DNA of 19,062 bases from JAFGPJ01 sp964439135 (GCA_964439135.1 CAYTNN010000074.1:1-19062), one strand, 5' to 3'. Positions 8,206 through 15,655 are shown, counted from the first letter of the stretch. The notes: generated by a model from the sequence alone, not told the origin. Translations and numbers: made by a program.

Positions 8206-9081
8206 CTATGTAAGGCTGCGGAGAATTTCCGCCCCCTGCCGGATTTTTTCGTTGCTGGTCGCGTAGCTTATCCTGAAATGCGTATCTTGTTCGCTGAAAA
8301 CGTTGCCCGGTATAATAAGCAGATTGTTGGCAATCGCCTTTTCGACGAAAGCTGTGGCCCCTCCCGAGCCGGGCGCTTTGACGAACGCGTAGAATGCCCC
8401 GCCGGGCCTGACCAGTTCGAAGGCACCGTTCAAACTTTCATAAAGCAGGTCTCTTTTCTTTCTGTACACATCGACCAGGTCGCTCACGTCATAATCCAGG
8501 GCGGCCAGCGCAGCCTGCTGGAAAGGCGTCGGAGCGCAGACGAACGTATATTGCTGTATCTTAGTCATTTCCTCGACGACGTGCTTGAGAGATTCGTGTG
8601 CCGCGACGTAGCCCATCCGCCAGCCGGTCATCGCGTAGGATTTGCTGAAGCCGCGTAGAAGCAGGGTCTTTTCGTAGTGACTCGCGATACTCGGGCAATC
8701 GCCGTCGTAGCAGAATTTCTCGTATATCTCGTCGGTCATCACGAGGATATCGTTGTCGGCCGCGACTTTGGCCAGTGCCTTGATACGCTCTTCCGAATAT
8801 ACCATGCCGGTCGGATTGCAGGGTGAATTGAGGATAATCATCTTCGTTTTGGCCGTGATGGCCTCGGCGATTTTCTCGACGGGCAGGTCGAAATCGGGAT
8901 AGCTGTCGATATAGACGCACTTTCCGCCTAACATGTTAATGACGTGCTTGTAGATGACGAAGTACGGATCCGGGATAATCACTTCGTCGCCGGGATCGAT
9001 CAGCGACAAAAACGCCAACAGCAGTCCCCCGCTGACGCCGCTTGCCACCAGCACGGCGGGATTTTCCCAGCCGAACTCGCC
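8206..9081 (-). CDS. Class I/II PLP aminotransferase (aspartate aminotransferase-like), N-terminus lost in gap
   Basis: About 291 residues of a fold-type I aminotransferase that should be about 390 long. Visible motifs are VTSGVSGG-like VASGVSGGLLLAF, the LNSPCNPTG loop with the PLP-ring Asn, TDEIYEKF with the PLP-nitrogen Asp and Tyr, GFSKSYAMTGWRMGY containing the Schiff-base Lys, and HFRISYA with the carboxylate-binding Arg near the end. The missing 95-100 residues should lie in the 100-N gap. The open frame seems to run on to 9294, but that upstream part is low-complexity heptamer repeat plus unrelated DNA and is not aminotransferase. Substrate could be aspartate, another amino acid or an alpha-keto acid such as N-acetyl-LL-diaminopimelate; sequence alone does not decide. 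Its nearest gene neighbours do not suggest a pathway. Confidence 0.9.
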   Translation of the reverse strand, partial: GEFGWENPAVLVASGVSGGLLLAFLSLIDPGDEVIIPDPYFVIYKHVINMLGGKCVYIDSYPDFDLPVEKIAEAITAKTKMIILNSPCNPTGMVYSEERIKALAKVAADNDILVMTDEIYEKFCYDGDCPSIASHYEKTLLLRGFSKSYAMTGWRMGYVAAHESLKHVVEEMTKIQQYTFVCAPTPFQQAALAALDYDVSDLVDVYRKKRDLLYESLNGAFELVRPGGAFYAFVKAPGSGGATAFVEKAIANNLLIIPGNVFSEQDTHFRISYATSNEKIRQGAEILRSLT

Positions 9082-9181
9082 NNNNNNNNNNNNNNNNNNN
9101 NNNNNNNNNNNNNNNNNNNNNNNNNNNNNNNNNNNNNNNNNNNNNNNNNNNNNNNNNNNNNNNNNNNNNNNNNNNNNNNNN
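9082..9181. other. Assembly gap (100 N)
   Basis: Exactly 100 undetermined bases, the conventional placeholder for a scaffold gap of unknown length. It removes the aminotransferase N-terminus, which needs about 300 bp, so the true gap must be larger than 100 bp or the join is wrong. Physical linkage between the left part (to 9081) and the right part (from 9182) rests only on scaffolding. Confidence 0.99.
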
Positions 9182-9242
9182 AATTCATTGCCGGGTGCCT
9201 TTAAAAGATGTCCTCGCAAGGCCCAAAGCCCCGCAGCAATCT

Positions 9243-9298
9243 CAATAATCAATAGCCAATAGAAAATAGTCAATAGTAAGTCGTCAATAATCAATCGA
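9243..9298. repeat. Heptanucleotide tandem repeat, consensus CAATAGT
   Basis: Eight consecutive 7-bp units in strict register: units at 9243, 9250, 9257, 9264, 9271, 9278, 9285 and 9292. Examples are CAATAAT, CAATAGC, CAATAGA, CAATAGT; the sixth unit (AAGTCGT) is the most degenerate. This looks like the short tandemly repeated (STRR) heptamers described in cyanobacteria, but here in a different phylum by inference. Translated on the minus strand it gives spurious hydrophobic residues in front of the aminotransferase. The stop codon of the methyltransferase fragment falls in the repeat. Confidence 0.75.
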
Positions 9299-9565
9299 GC
9301 GGCTGTATCTCAGCCGCGACAGGTCTTCGGCCGCTCTCGGCTTGAGAAACACAAACAAATGGTCGTGCATAATAAGACAAAAACTGTCCTTTTTCACCTT
9401 CCAGCGCCAACGTTCTGTATATTTACAATGATGCCGAGCCATGATAATGTCTTCCTTGAGCACAAAGCCCACTTTGAGCGCAAATAAATAATTTAATCTG
9501 TCATTCATGGGAAGACGAGAATTGACTAAATCCGTTACGTTCTTGGATCCCTGCTTTCGCAGCAC
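9284..9565 (-). pseudogene. Fragment resembling the C-terminus of an N6/N4 DNA methyltransferase
   Basis: A 93-codon frame. Its middle resembles the last 60 residues of DNA methyltransferases of the N6_N4_Mtase type (PF01555): GFVLKEDIIMARHHCKYTE followed by FCLIMHDHLFVFLKP, compared with the family pattern of a GFxLKExII strand and an xLIxHEyxFVFrKP end. The catalytic DPPY-type motif and the SAM-binding FxGxG region are absent, so it cannot be an enzyme. The first dozen residues come from a degenerate REP-like repeat (9544-9565) and the last few from the heptamer repeat. An ATG at residue 20 (MNDRLNYLF) is the first start that avoids repeat sequence. The family match is from memory and moderate. 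Confidence 0.45.
9544..9565 (-). repeat. REP/dRS3-like palindrome, degenerate copy 3
   Basis: On the minus strand this reads a CTGC-GAAA-GCAG hairpin followed by GGATCCA. It aligns with the right-hand side of copy 1 (CGCGAAGGCGGGAATCCA) at about 15 of 22 positions. It sits at the 5' edge of the methyltransferase fragment. The match is imperfect and could be partly chance. Confidence 0.35.
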
Positions 9566-9612
9566 CCTAAAGCGTTCAGCGTACGATGACAGTGCGAAAC
9601 GGCAAGTTTGAT

Positions 9613-10041
9613 TTATTTATCCAGTTTTGCCAGGGCCTGTTGGAGGATTTTTGCCATTCTTTCGGTTTGCAGCTTCAGGATTTCGTGGCCGAGTTCAGCA
9701 GTGGCGAATTTTCTCGGGTCTTTGCCGCCTACTCCTACGGGCCAGGAATTCGGGTCTTTCGGCAATCTTTCCATCTGGACCAACTCCGGCCGAAGGGCCA
9801 TTACGAGCGAGGTTTCGTTCATCGCCGCGTGGTCCACCTGGATGCCCTTGCCCTGCCGGTCGTATTCGCTGCCCCAGCATGTGAAGGTATCAAGGCCGAA
9901 CTTTTCCTTCCATTGGCTGGCGTTTTTCTGGAAAAAGCCGGTCGAAGGCCCGTGTCCGTGGGCGACGACAATCTTAAACCCGGCCCGGCTGAGTTGCTTG
10001 AGTGTCGCTTCGATAATTGTGCGAAACGTCTCTTCCGGCAC
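9613..10041 (-). pseudogene. Creatininase-family protein, N-terminal half missing
   Basis: A 142-codon C-terminal half of a creatininase/creatinine amidohydrolase family protein (usual length about 240-260). Recognisable pieces are IVVAHGHGPST (the NGHGGN-type metal-binding turn) and VDHAAMNETSLVMALRPELV (the conserved DHAGxxETS helix). The front part with the E-x-H and Asp metal ligands is absent, so activity is unlikely. The frame opens with GTG at 10041 without a ribosome binding site. Upstream codons FDGSGSAYW between 10042 and 10068 stay in the same frame as the PqaA gene, separated only by its TGA stop. This looks like a deletion that joined two neighbouring genes, though a misassembly is possible. 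Confidence 0.75.
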
Positions 10042-10068
10042 CCAGTAGGCACTGCCGGAGCCGTCGAA

Positions 10069-11436
10069 TCAGAGCTTGTCGGCGAACGGCAAAGTTTCCG
10101 GCTCTACGTGGATCTCGGTTGTGAATTTGTAGGGAACCGGGCCGCCGCTTTCGAATGTCAGCTCGACGAAAAAGGCCGTCCAGCCCTCGTCCGGCTTGGG
10201 GACCTTTGCTACGAACGCCCCGTCACTGCCGGCGGCAAGATCCGAGCTTTTCCAGACCGGGCCAATGATCTCAAGCCGGAAATCCCTCGCTTTGGGATTC
10301 GATGCTTGCCAGAGTTTGACCTCCTTCGGAGCCGTGGTTGTGTTGACCTCGATTGAGCCGTCGTCCTTAACTGACCATGAAAATTTCGGCCGGGGCGCGT
10401 TTTTCAGAATGGACTGATAGAACACCAGCAGGCTCTGGATGGCATCCGAGTTGCCGAGGCCGTGGTCGGTATTCGGGACGTACCGCAGGTATTTCTCGCC
10501 GGGCAGGTTGTGGAAGTAGAACTGTGCCGAGTCCGGCAGGAAGAACTGGTCGCCGCTCGAATTTATCAGGCACTTGGGAATCCTAGCGTAGCGGTCGCGG
10601 TACTCATAGGGGTCGACAATTTTTGTCAGCGCCTGGCCTTCCGGCGTGTCGAGCCGCTCGAAGACCTTCATTTCGCCGTAATCGGCGATAGCGTCGGAAT
10701 AGAAGCCGTAAGCGGCAAAATGATGCCTCATCTGCTCATCCATGTTCAGTACGTCGATGACGGCCGGGGCAATTGCGACCACCCGCTTATCGACCGCGGC
10801 GGTCAGCCAGGTCGTCCAGCCCCGCTTCGAGCCGCCGGAGACCACGAACTGCTTGATATCGAGCGGGCCGGAATCGAGCGATTTAAGATGACTCTGAATC
10901 GTATCCATTGCGCGGACGGCGCTTTTTACCATCGGCAGCAGGAGCGGCCAGGAATTGTCGCCGGTAGCCAGGCACTTATTGAAGGTATAAGCGATAATGC
11001 CGTCTTCGGAGCGGGGCCTGCCGCCATCCGGGAACATCAGCGGCTGGTTCGGCACCATTTTCAGATCGGCTACGACCGCACCGGCGCTTAGGGCAATGCC
11101 GACCAGCATTTTGTCGGCCGAATCGGGCGCCGACCGGCCGTTACTGCCGCCATTGATCCACAGCAGAGCTTTATCGCCGGTGGCATTGGCGGGCTTGACG
11201 ATTGTCAGCCAGTGTTTCCAGAGCGGGCGGTCGACCTCGTCCTTGCTGCGCCAGGACTGCGAGGTCATATCCAGAATATAAGCGGTATAGCCTAGGCCGG
11301 AAACGGTTTTGACAACGCTATAAGTGTAGCTATCATCGGGTTTTGCAACATAATCGTCCAGCGGCGTGCCCGATGCGAACTGGGCCGCAGCGAGAATAAG
11401 TACGGCCAGAATGGTAAAACGGTAATGCGATTTCAT
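10069..11436 (-). CDS. PhoPQ-activated pathogenicity-related protein (PqaA) homologue, secreted alpha/beta hydrolase
   Basis: A 455-residue PqaA-family protein (PF10142). The N-terminal signal peptide is about 1-23, with cleavage likely after ASG. The alpha/beta-hydrolase core shows the nucleophile elbow VSGGSKRGW (Ser203), Asp296 in NSSGDQFFLPDS and His325 in NTDHGLGN, a plausible catalytic triad. ALLWINGGSNG is the oxyanion-side strand. A C-terminal beta-rich domain follows from about 345. Family members in planctomycetes are exported; the substrate is unknown and the name reflects Salmonella regulation, not this organism. The ATG is supported by AAAGGA 6 bases upstream. The TGA is followed directly and in frame by the creatininase remnant. 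Confidence 0.9.
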   Translation of the reverse strand: MKSHYRFTILAVLILAAAQFASGTPLDDYVAKPDDSYTYSVVKTVSGLGYTAYILDMTSQSWRSKDEVDRPLWKHWLTIVKPANATGDKALLWINGGSNGRSAPDSADKMLVGIALSAGAVVADLKMVPNQPLMFPDGGRPRSEDGIIAYTFNKCLATGDNSWPLLLPMVKSAVRAMDTIQSHLKSLDSGPLDIKQFVVSGGSKRGWTTWLTAAVDKRVVAIAPAVIDVLNMDEQMRHHFAAYGFYSDAIADYGEMKVFERLDTPEGQALTKIVDPYEYRDRYARIPKCLINSSGDQFFLPDSAQFYFHNLPGEKYLRYVPNTDHGLGNSDAIQSLLVFYQSILKNAPRPKFSWSVKDDGSIEVNTTTAPKEVKLWQASNPKARDFRLEIIGPVWKSSDLAAGSDGAFVAKVPKPDEGWTAFFVELTFESGGPVPYKFTTEIHVEPETLPFADKL

Positions 11437-11478
11437 ATCCGGTCCTTTCTCTGTTTTTCGAGTGATTCAATCATTCAT

Positions 11479-11498
11479 ATTCCCGCTCGCGCAGGAAT
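11479..11498. repeat. REP/dRS3-like palindrome, copy 2
   Basis: ATTCCCGC (11479-11486), a 4-base loop, then GCAGGAAT (11491-11498) form an inverted repeat with one mismatch. The following GACA matches the flank of this repeat type read from the other strand, and the region codes VIPARAGI on the minus strand, the usual signature of the family. It lies in the 129-bp gap between the PqaA gene start and the isomerase stop, in reverse orientation to copy 1. Confidence 0.6.
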
Positions 11499-11565
11499 GA
11501 CAAAACACAGACTCCATCCCGAAGCAGTCCCTCGCTCACAGCCGGATTTTGCCTGCCCTGTGGTG

Positions 11566-12456
11566 CTATACTTTTTTCGGGAAGATGCCCCGCAGGTATT
11601 CTGCGTCGTATCGGCAGCTTTCCTCAAGGCCCAGCGGCATCTCCGTGCCTTCCATGACGAGCCAGCCGCGATAACCGGCATCGTCCATTGCCAGGCGGAC
11701 CTCTTTGAAGTCGATCGAGCCTTTGCCGTAAAGGTTGTCATAATCCTTGGCGTGAACCTCGCAGATGAGCGGGCCGAGCTGGCGGATTTCCTTGTAGATA
11801 TCGTAGCCTGCTTTGTGCGAGTTTGCCACGTCGTAGTACACCTTAACGGCGCGCGAACCGACCCTTTCGATAATATCGATATGCTGCTCGGCGCTGAGCC
11901 ACGATTCGATGCCGAGAGTCACGCCGGCTATTTCCGCATCGGGAGCGACCTGCCTGAGCCGCTGGACAACCATGTTAACGCCCTGCTCGTCGTTTTGCAG
12001 GTCACCTTCGCCAAAAAAGGCCAGAAGAATCACCTTGATTTTCATTGTCTCTGCGACTTCAATGGCCTGCCGCACCCATCGCTCGGCGCGTCGATCGCTT
12101 TTGTACGGAACGCTGTTAAGCACGCCCATAGCCAGCGAGGCGATTTCCATTTTCTGCTTTCGTGCTGCTTTGAGAATATTGTCCTGCAATTCTTCGTCGA
12201 ACAGCGGCAGGTGATTGTCCCCCCTGCCGAAATCCACCTGCACGCCGTCCAGTCCTATCCGTTTGGCGATCTCGAACGAGCCCGGATCCGCGGTCTTTCC
12301 TATCGTCCAGTCACAGACGCCCAGCTTAAATCCGGTGGGAGCTTTTGTTTGCTCTCGCTTGATCGAAGGAGCACAGGAACATGTCACTGCGAGGCTGGCG
12401 GCGGCGCGAGCGGTCCCCACCATCATCTGGCGGCGAGTTATTTGTAAACGTTTCAT
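11566..12456 (-). CDS. Sugar-phosphate isomerase/epimerase-like protein, exported (Tat)
   Basis: A TIM-barrel protein of the AP_endonuc_2/xylose-isomerase-like superfamily, 296 residues from the preferred start. That ATG (12454-12456) has GGAG 8 bases upstream and begins directly at the twin-arginine signal KRLQITRRQMMVGTARAAA; a longer frame from 12489 adds 11 residues without a better site. A Cys pair in VTCSCAPS follows the hydrophobic part and could be a lipobox. Barrel features are GLDGVQVDFGRG, LGIESWLS and VYYDVANSHKAG, CEVHAKDYD and WLVMEGTE, which carry the expected metal-binding Glu, Asp, His and Glu. It lies 46 bp after the Gfo/Idh/MocA gene; the two together suggest exported sugar or polyol processing. 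The exact substrate is unknown. Confidence 0.85.
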   Translation of the reverse strand: MKRLQITRRQMMVGTARAAASLAVTCSCAPSIKREQTKAPTGFKLGVCDWTIGKTADPGSFEIAKRIGLDGVQVDFGRGDNHLPLFDEELQDNILKAARKQKMEIASLAMGVLNSVPYKSDRRAERWVRQAIEVAETMKIKVILLAFFGEGDLQNDEQGVNMVVQRLRQVAPDAEIAGVTLGIESWLSAEQHIDIIERVGSRAVKVYYDVANSHKAGYDIYKEIRQLGPLICEVHAKDYDNLYGKGSIDFKEVRLAMDDAGYRGWLVMEGTEMPLGLEESCRYDAEYLRGIFPKKV

Positions 12457-12502
12457 TTCTATATCTCCAAGAGATAACCGTGAGGGCATTGCCCCGATTA
12501 AC

Positions 12503-13756
12503 TTACGATTTCAGGCCTTTAAGGTTAGCGTTAAGTTTCTCCGTGCTTTTGACAAGGCTCTTCCACATTACTTTCTCGCCCGTATAGGCGGCGGTCCGGC
12601 CGAGGATTGTAATCAGATTGCTGCGAACGCTCGACTCGACTGTCGGATTGGCGTAATTGCCTTCGACGATGCTCTTATGGAACGTGGCGATGTTTGCCAC
12701 GGCACCGTCCTTGTATATGCCTGGGCTTTTGCCGCCGCGATAGAAGTTCTCGCCGCGAATGAGTACCTGTCCGCCGTATTCGGTTTCCAGCACGCCTTTG
12801 GAGCCGAACATCCGGTTCCTAATGCCCTCGGGCTGCGTGCCGTGACCTTCTATCTGTCGCGAACTGAACGTAATACCGATTTTGTTGGGATACTCGAAGA
12901 GCAGCGCGAAGTGGTCGTTGCAGGTCCCGACGGGGCGAACCGTCCTGCCACCCACACCGACGGCGGAAACCGGCTCTTCGTCCATGATCCAGTTCATCAC
13001 GTCCAGCGTGTGAATGTTCTGTTCGGTAATTATGTCACCGGAAATCACGCGATCCAGCCCCCACGCCCGCAGGCGGACCTCGGGATTGTTCGGGTCATTT
13101 CGCCATGTATCGTACATCCGCCCGAACGGGCAGGTTGCATGATAAATCGCCTCGCCGAAAGCAAACTCGCCCAGCGCCCCATTGCGCAGGCGTTTGAGCG
13201 CCTCGATGTAAAACGGGTCGGCACGAGTCTGGAAGTCAATGAGGAAGCAGCGTTTATTTCTCGCGGCTCTTTTGCCGCTCTCGCCGATACTCTGACATCC
13301 GGGCACGTCTACGGCAATCGGTTTTGCGACATAGGTGTGACATCCTGCTTCCACCGCCATCGCGGCCTGCTCGGGATGAAAGTAAGGCGGGCTTATAATC
13401 GCTACGGCGTCAACCTTCTCCAGCAACTTTTTATAGCCAAACAGACCGGGAAAACGATTTGCCGCCGGTACGCCCAGTTTTTCGCCGGCGCTGTCGATCC
13501 TGTCCTGGAAGTAGTCCGCCACGGCCATGACATTGTATCCGCCGTGCTGCTGGAACAGTTCGGCTATCCATGTCCCCCTGCCGCCGCAGCCTATCAGGCC
13601 CAGGTTAACTTTCGAGTTGGCGGCAGCTCCGCGAACCAATTCCGGCTTGACGATTGTAAACGACAGAGCGGCCGCACCGGCACCGGCCATGAACCGGCGA
13701 CGATTAATCCGTCCGGAGTTGTTGCCGGCGATTGAAGTTTTTTGATGTTCCGACAT
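12503..13756 (-). CDS. Gfo/Idh/MocA-family oxidoreductase with Tat signal
   Basis: A predicted NAD(P)-dependent dehydrogenase of about 417 residues. The preferred ATG (13754-13756) has AGGGAGG 8 bases upstream; a longer frame from 13780 would read through this site. A twin-arginine signal NRRRFMAGAGAAALSF is followed by the Rossmann-fold motif GLIGCGGRGTW. VDAVAIISPPYFH and TYVAKPIAVD hold the family EKP-type Lys (here AKP). The C-terminal GFO_IDH_MocA domain starts near DFQTRADP. Members catalyse oxidation of sugars, inositols or related compounds, and planctomycetes carry many Tat-exported copies of unassigned substrate. It precedes the isomerase by 46 bp. A strong hairpin at 13819-13852 lies upstream. 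Confidence 0.9.
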   Translation of the reverse strand: MSEHQKTSIAGNNSGRINRRRFMAGAGAAALSFTIVKPELVRGAAANSKVNLGLIGCGGRGTWIAELFQQHGGYNVMAVADYFQDRIDSAGEKLGVPAANRFPGLFGYKKLLEKVDAVAIISPPYFHPEQAAMAVEAGCHTYVAKPIAVDVPGCQSIGESGKRAARNKRCFLIDFQTRADPFYIEALKRLRNGALGEFAFGEAIYHATCPFGRMYDTWRNDPNNPEVRLRAWGLDRVISGDIITEQNIHTLDVMNWIMDEEPVSAVGVGGRTVRPVGTCNDHFALLFEYPNKIGITFSSRQIEGHGTQPEGIRNRMFGSKGVLETEYGGQVLIRGENFYRGGKSPGIYKDGAVANIATFHKSIVEGNYANPTVESSVRSNLITILGRTAAYTGEKVMWKSLVKSTEKLNANLKGLKS

Positions 13757-13818
13757 TTCGTAATCCTCCCTTTCAGGCATTATGTAAATGTATTTTCAAC
13801 GAACATGTATAAAGTACA

Positions 13819-13852
13819 GTGCCGGGCGATTGATATTTCCTTTGCCCGGCAC
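13819..13852 (-). terminator. Hairpin between acyl-CoA synthetase and oxidoreductase genes
   Basis: GTGCCGGGC (13819-13827) and GCCCGGCAC (13844-13852) form a perfect 9-bp stem with a 16-base loop. On the minus strand it lies 18 bp after the acyl-CoA synthetase stop and about 60 bp before the oxidoreductase start. No U-tract follows, so a classical rho-independent terminator is doubtful. It could be an RNA-stabilising stem or a protein-binding site for the downstream genes. Confidence 0.5.
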
Positions 13853-13870
13853 ACAATTTAATTACTCTTT

Positions 13871-15655
13871 TCATACCTTCATGTAGACTTCCCGCCTAAT
13901 CTTTCCGGTTGAGGTTTTCTGGAATTCCTCGATTCTGATTTCAAGATGCTGCGACGAAATTTTCTCGAAGCTGGTAAGCTGCCGGCTGTTCTGCTGACAT
14001 TCATTGATATTGTTCCAAATCAGGTTCTTAAGGAGCTGCGGCTTATCTACAAGATCGTCGGAGGAATGATTCGCATGGGTCTCTATCGCTTCCCATGCCG
14101 GCCGGACGATAGCCCTGATGGTTTCCTCTACGAAGCCTGCCGGGTCCTTCTGGAAACCAGTGACCACCAGTATTTCACCGACGAATTTCGCCTGCGAAAG
14201 CGCCGATTCGACGTGCTCGGGGCTGATATTCTTGCCGCCTGGCAGCACAATCACGTACTTCTTCCGCCCGGTTATATAAAGATTCCCGTCTTCGTCCAGA
14301 TGACCCAAGTCACCGGTGAGCAGCCAGCGGACGCCCTCGTCGTCGGTTATGATAGCCGTTTGAGTGGCTTTTGGGTTCTTATAGTAGCCCTTCATTATGC
14401 AGGGCCCGCCGAGTGCGATTTCGCCCTTTTCGCCGGGCAGCAATTTCTGATTGTCTTCGTTGACGATTTTGACGAATATCGTGTTAATGGGTTTGCCCAC
14501 CGAGCCCAATTTGCCGGCTTCCTCGTTGAAGCCGTACACGGGCGAATTTTCCGTCGTGCCATAGCCCTCGTACAGCAGCATTCCTCTTCGCCAGAACACA
14601 TCCAGTACCCACTCCGGCATCGGAGCAGAGCCTGAGAGGAAAAATCGCACCTGGCCCCATCCCAATTTCTTTATGATTCCTTTCCCCACCTTCTTCGGCA
14701 AGTAACGGTCGAGCAGTTTGAGGTGCGGCTTTTTCTTTTTCTCTTTGGCAAGGCTCTCTTCGAAGTTCTTCGCGAGCATCGTATAAAGAGCGGGCACAGC
14801 CGCAAAGATCGTGATTTCTTTGTCCCTGATGAGTTCGGCCATCTGGCGGTACTTGTTGATGTAAACATTGGTAGCTCCGACACAGAAAGGCAGCAGTTTC
14901 CCGGCTGTCAGGCCAAATGAATGGTGCGGCGGCAGGATATGCCCGAGCGTATCTTTGTGACTTATTTTTACCTTGTCTACCGAGCCCTGAACATTGGCGA
15001 TCAGATTACGATGTGTAAGCTCGACTTCTCGTGGGTCGCCCGTTGTGCCGGACGTGCACAAAATCACTGCGGTATCATCGGTGTCTACCCCGGCGGGGAT
15101 TTTGTTCAACAGCTCATCCGTTGTGGCGAGGGCATCGTGCCCTTGTTCTGCCGGCGGCAAGATGCCGCCGGGACTCAAGGCCGGGACGGCCTCGCTACCC
15201 CCGGTTTCTTCATAGATGGTCATTTCGATAAAAACCATCCCGTGGCCGGCGGCGAAATCCTTCAATTCCTGCCGGGATTCGGCATCCTGATAGTCGTCGG
15301 CCATAACAATCAGCCGGCTGTCCGTATGGATCAGGTGGTTTATAACGCCTTCGACCGGTCTTTCCGGGTCGATCAGGACCGGAATGGCCCCGGCAAGTAT
15401 GATACCCCACAGGGCAATGTCCCAATCAGCACGGTTCTTGCCGAGTATCGCAACTTTGTCCGCGATTCGGATGCCCTGAGATTGTATAAGCCATCCGGCA
15501 AAATCCCGCGACCTGGCTTTCAACTGCTCGAAGGTTAGAGATTCCTCACGATCGGCCCTGATGATTTCCAGGCATTTCTTGTCCAGGAACTTAATTTCGG
15601 CAAGGGACTCGTTGAAAACGTCGATCAAGGTTCGAAACTTAAGTTCTGTCTGCAT
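13871..15655 (-). CDS. AMP-dependent acyl-CoA synthetase/ligase (FadD-like)
   Basis: An ANL-superfamily adenylating enzyme activating a fatty acid as acyl-AMP and then acyl-CoA; 594 residues from ATG at 15655 (a frame opening at TTG 15697 adds 14). All core motifs are present: CTSGTTGDPREVELTH (P-loop), LPPHHSFG, YEGYGTTENSP, TGDLGHLDEDGNLYITGRKK, and KTSTGKIRREV with the C-terminal catalytic Lys. The P-loop reads GDPREV instead of the usual GxPKGV. A segment of about 28 residues between MTIYEET and DELLNKIP (15119-15202) looks like an in-frame repeat insertion (see the repeat entry). It faces the surface before the P-loop. Chain-length specificity is not readable; the gene stands alone with 114 bp to the oxidoreductase. 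Confidence 0.92.
   Translation of the reverse strand: MQTELKFRTLIDVFNESLAEIKFLDKKCLEIIRADREESLTFEQLKARSRDFAGWLIQSQGIRIADKVAILGKNRADWDIALWGIILAGAIPVLIDPERPVEGVINHLIHTDSRLIVMADDYQDAESRQELKDFAAGHGMVFIEMTIYEETGGSEAVPALSPGGILPPAEQGHDALATTDELLNKIPAGVDTDDTAVILCTSGTTGDPREVELTHRNLIANVQGSVDKVKISHKDTLGHILPPHHSFGLTAGKLLPFCVGATNVYINKYRQMAELIRDKEITIFAAVPALYTMLAKNFEESLAKEKKKKPHLKLLDRYLPKKVGKGIIKKLGWGQVRFFLSGSAPMPEWVLDVFWRRGMLLYEGYGTTENSPVYGFNEEAGKLGSVGKPINTIFVKIVNEDNQKLLPGEKGEIALGGPCIMKGYYKNPKATQTAIITDDEGVRWLLTGDLGHLDEDGNLYITGRKKYVIVLPGGKNISPEHVESALSQAKFVGEILVVTGFQKDPAGFVEETIRAIVRPAWEAIETHANHSSDDLVDKPQLLKNLIWNNINECQQNSRQLTSFEKISSQHLEIRIEEFQKTSTGKIRREVYMKV
15119..15202 (-). repeat. In-frame palindromic element within the acyl-CoA synthetase gene
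   Basis: Three perfect hairpins, each with a 3-base loop, follow one another: AGGGCA/TGCCCT (15129-15143), CCGGCGGCA/TGCCGCCGG (15151-15171) and AGGCCG/CGGCCT (15178-15192). Together they encode the peptide GGSEAVPALSPGGILPPA and EQGHDALATT, low-complexity sequence that ANL enzymes do not usually have there. The length is a multiple of three, so the frame is kept. This resembles coding-region palindromic repeats such as Rickettsia RPEs. The same peptide type (SPGGILPPA) is familiar from environmental planctomycete proteins, from memory. Confidence 0.65.

Noticed and set aside
9182..9294. Apparent N-terminal extension of the aminotransferase across the gap, beginning MIIDDLLLTIFYWLL
   Set aside because: These residues are the translation of the heptamer tandem repeat and unrelated DNA; they do not resemble an aminotransferase N-terminus.
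9586..10356. 256-codon plus-strand open frame over the creatininase remnant and PqaA end
   Set aside because: It spans two minus-strand frames with clear family motifs and has no recognisable domain of its own.
11425..12447. 340-codon plus-strand open frame opposite the isomerase gene
   Set aside because: The minus-strand frame has Tat signal and TIM-barrel motifs; the plus frame has none and starts inside the intergenic repeat region.
12215..13735. 506-codon plus-strand open frame opposite the Gfo/Idh/MocA gene
   Set aside because: It is antisense to a clear family protein, has no recognisable domain, and its length follows from codon bias of the true minus-strand gene.
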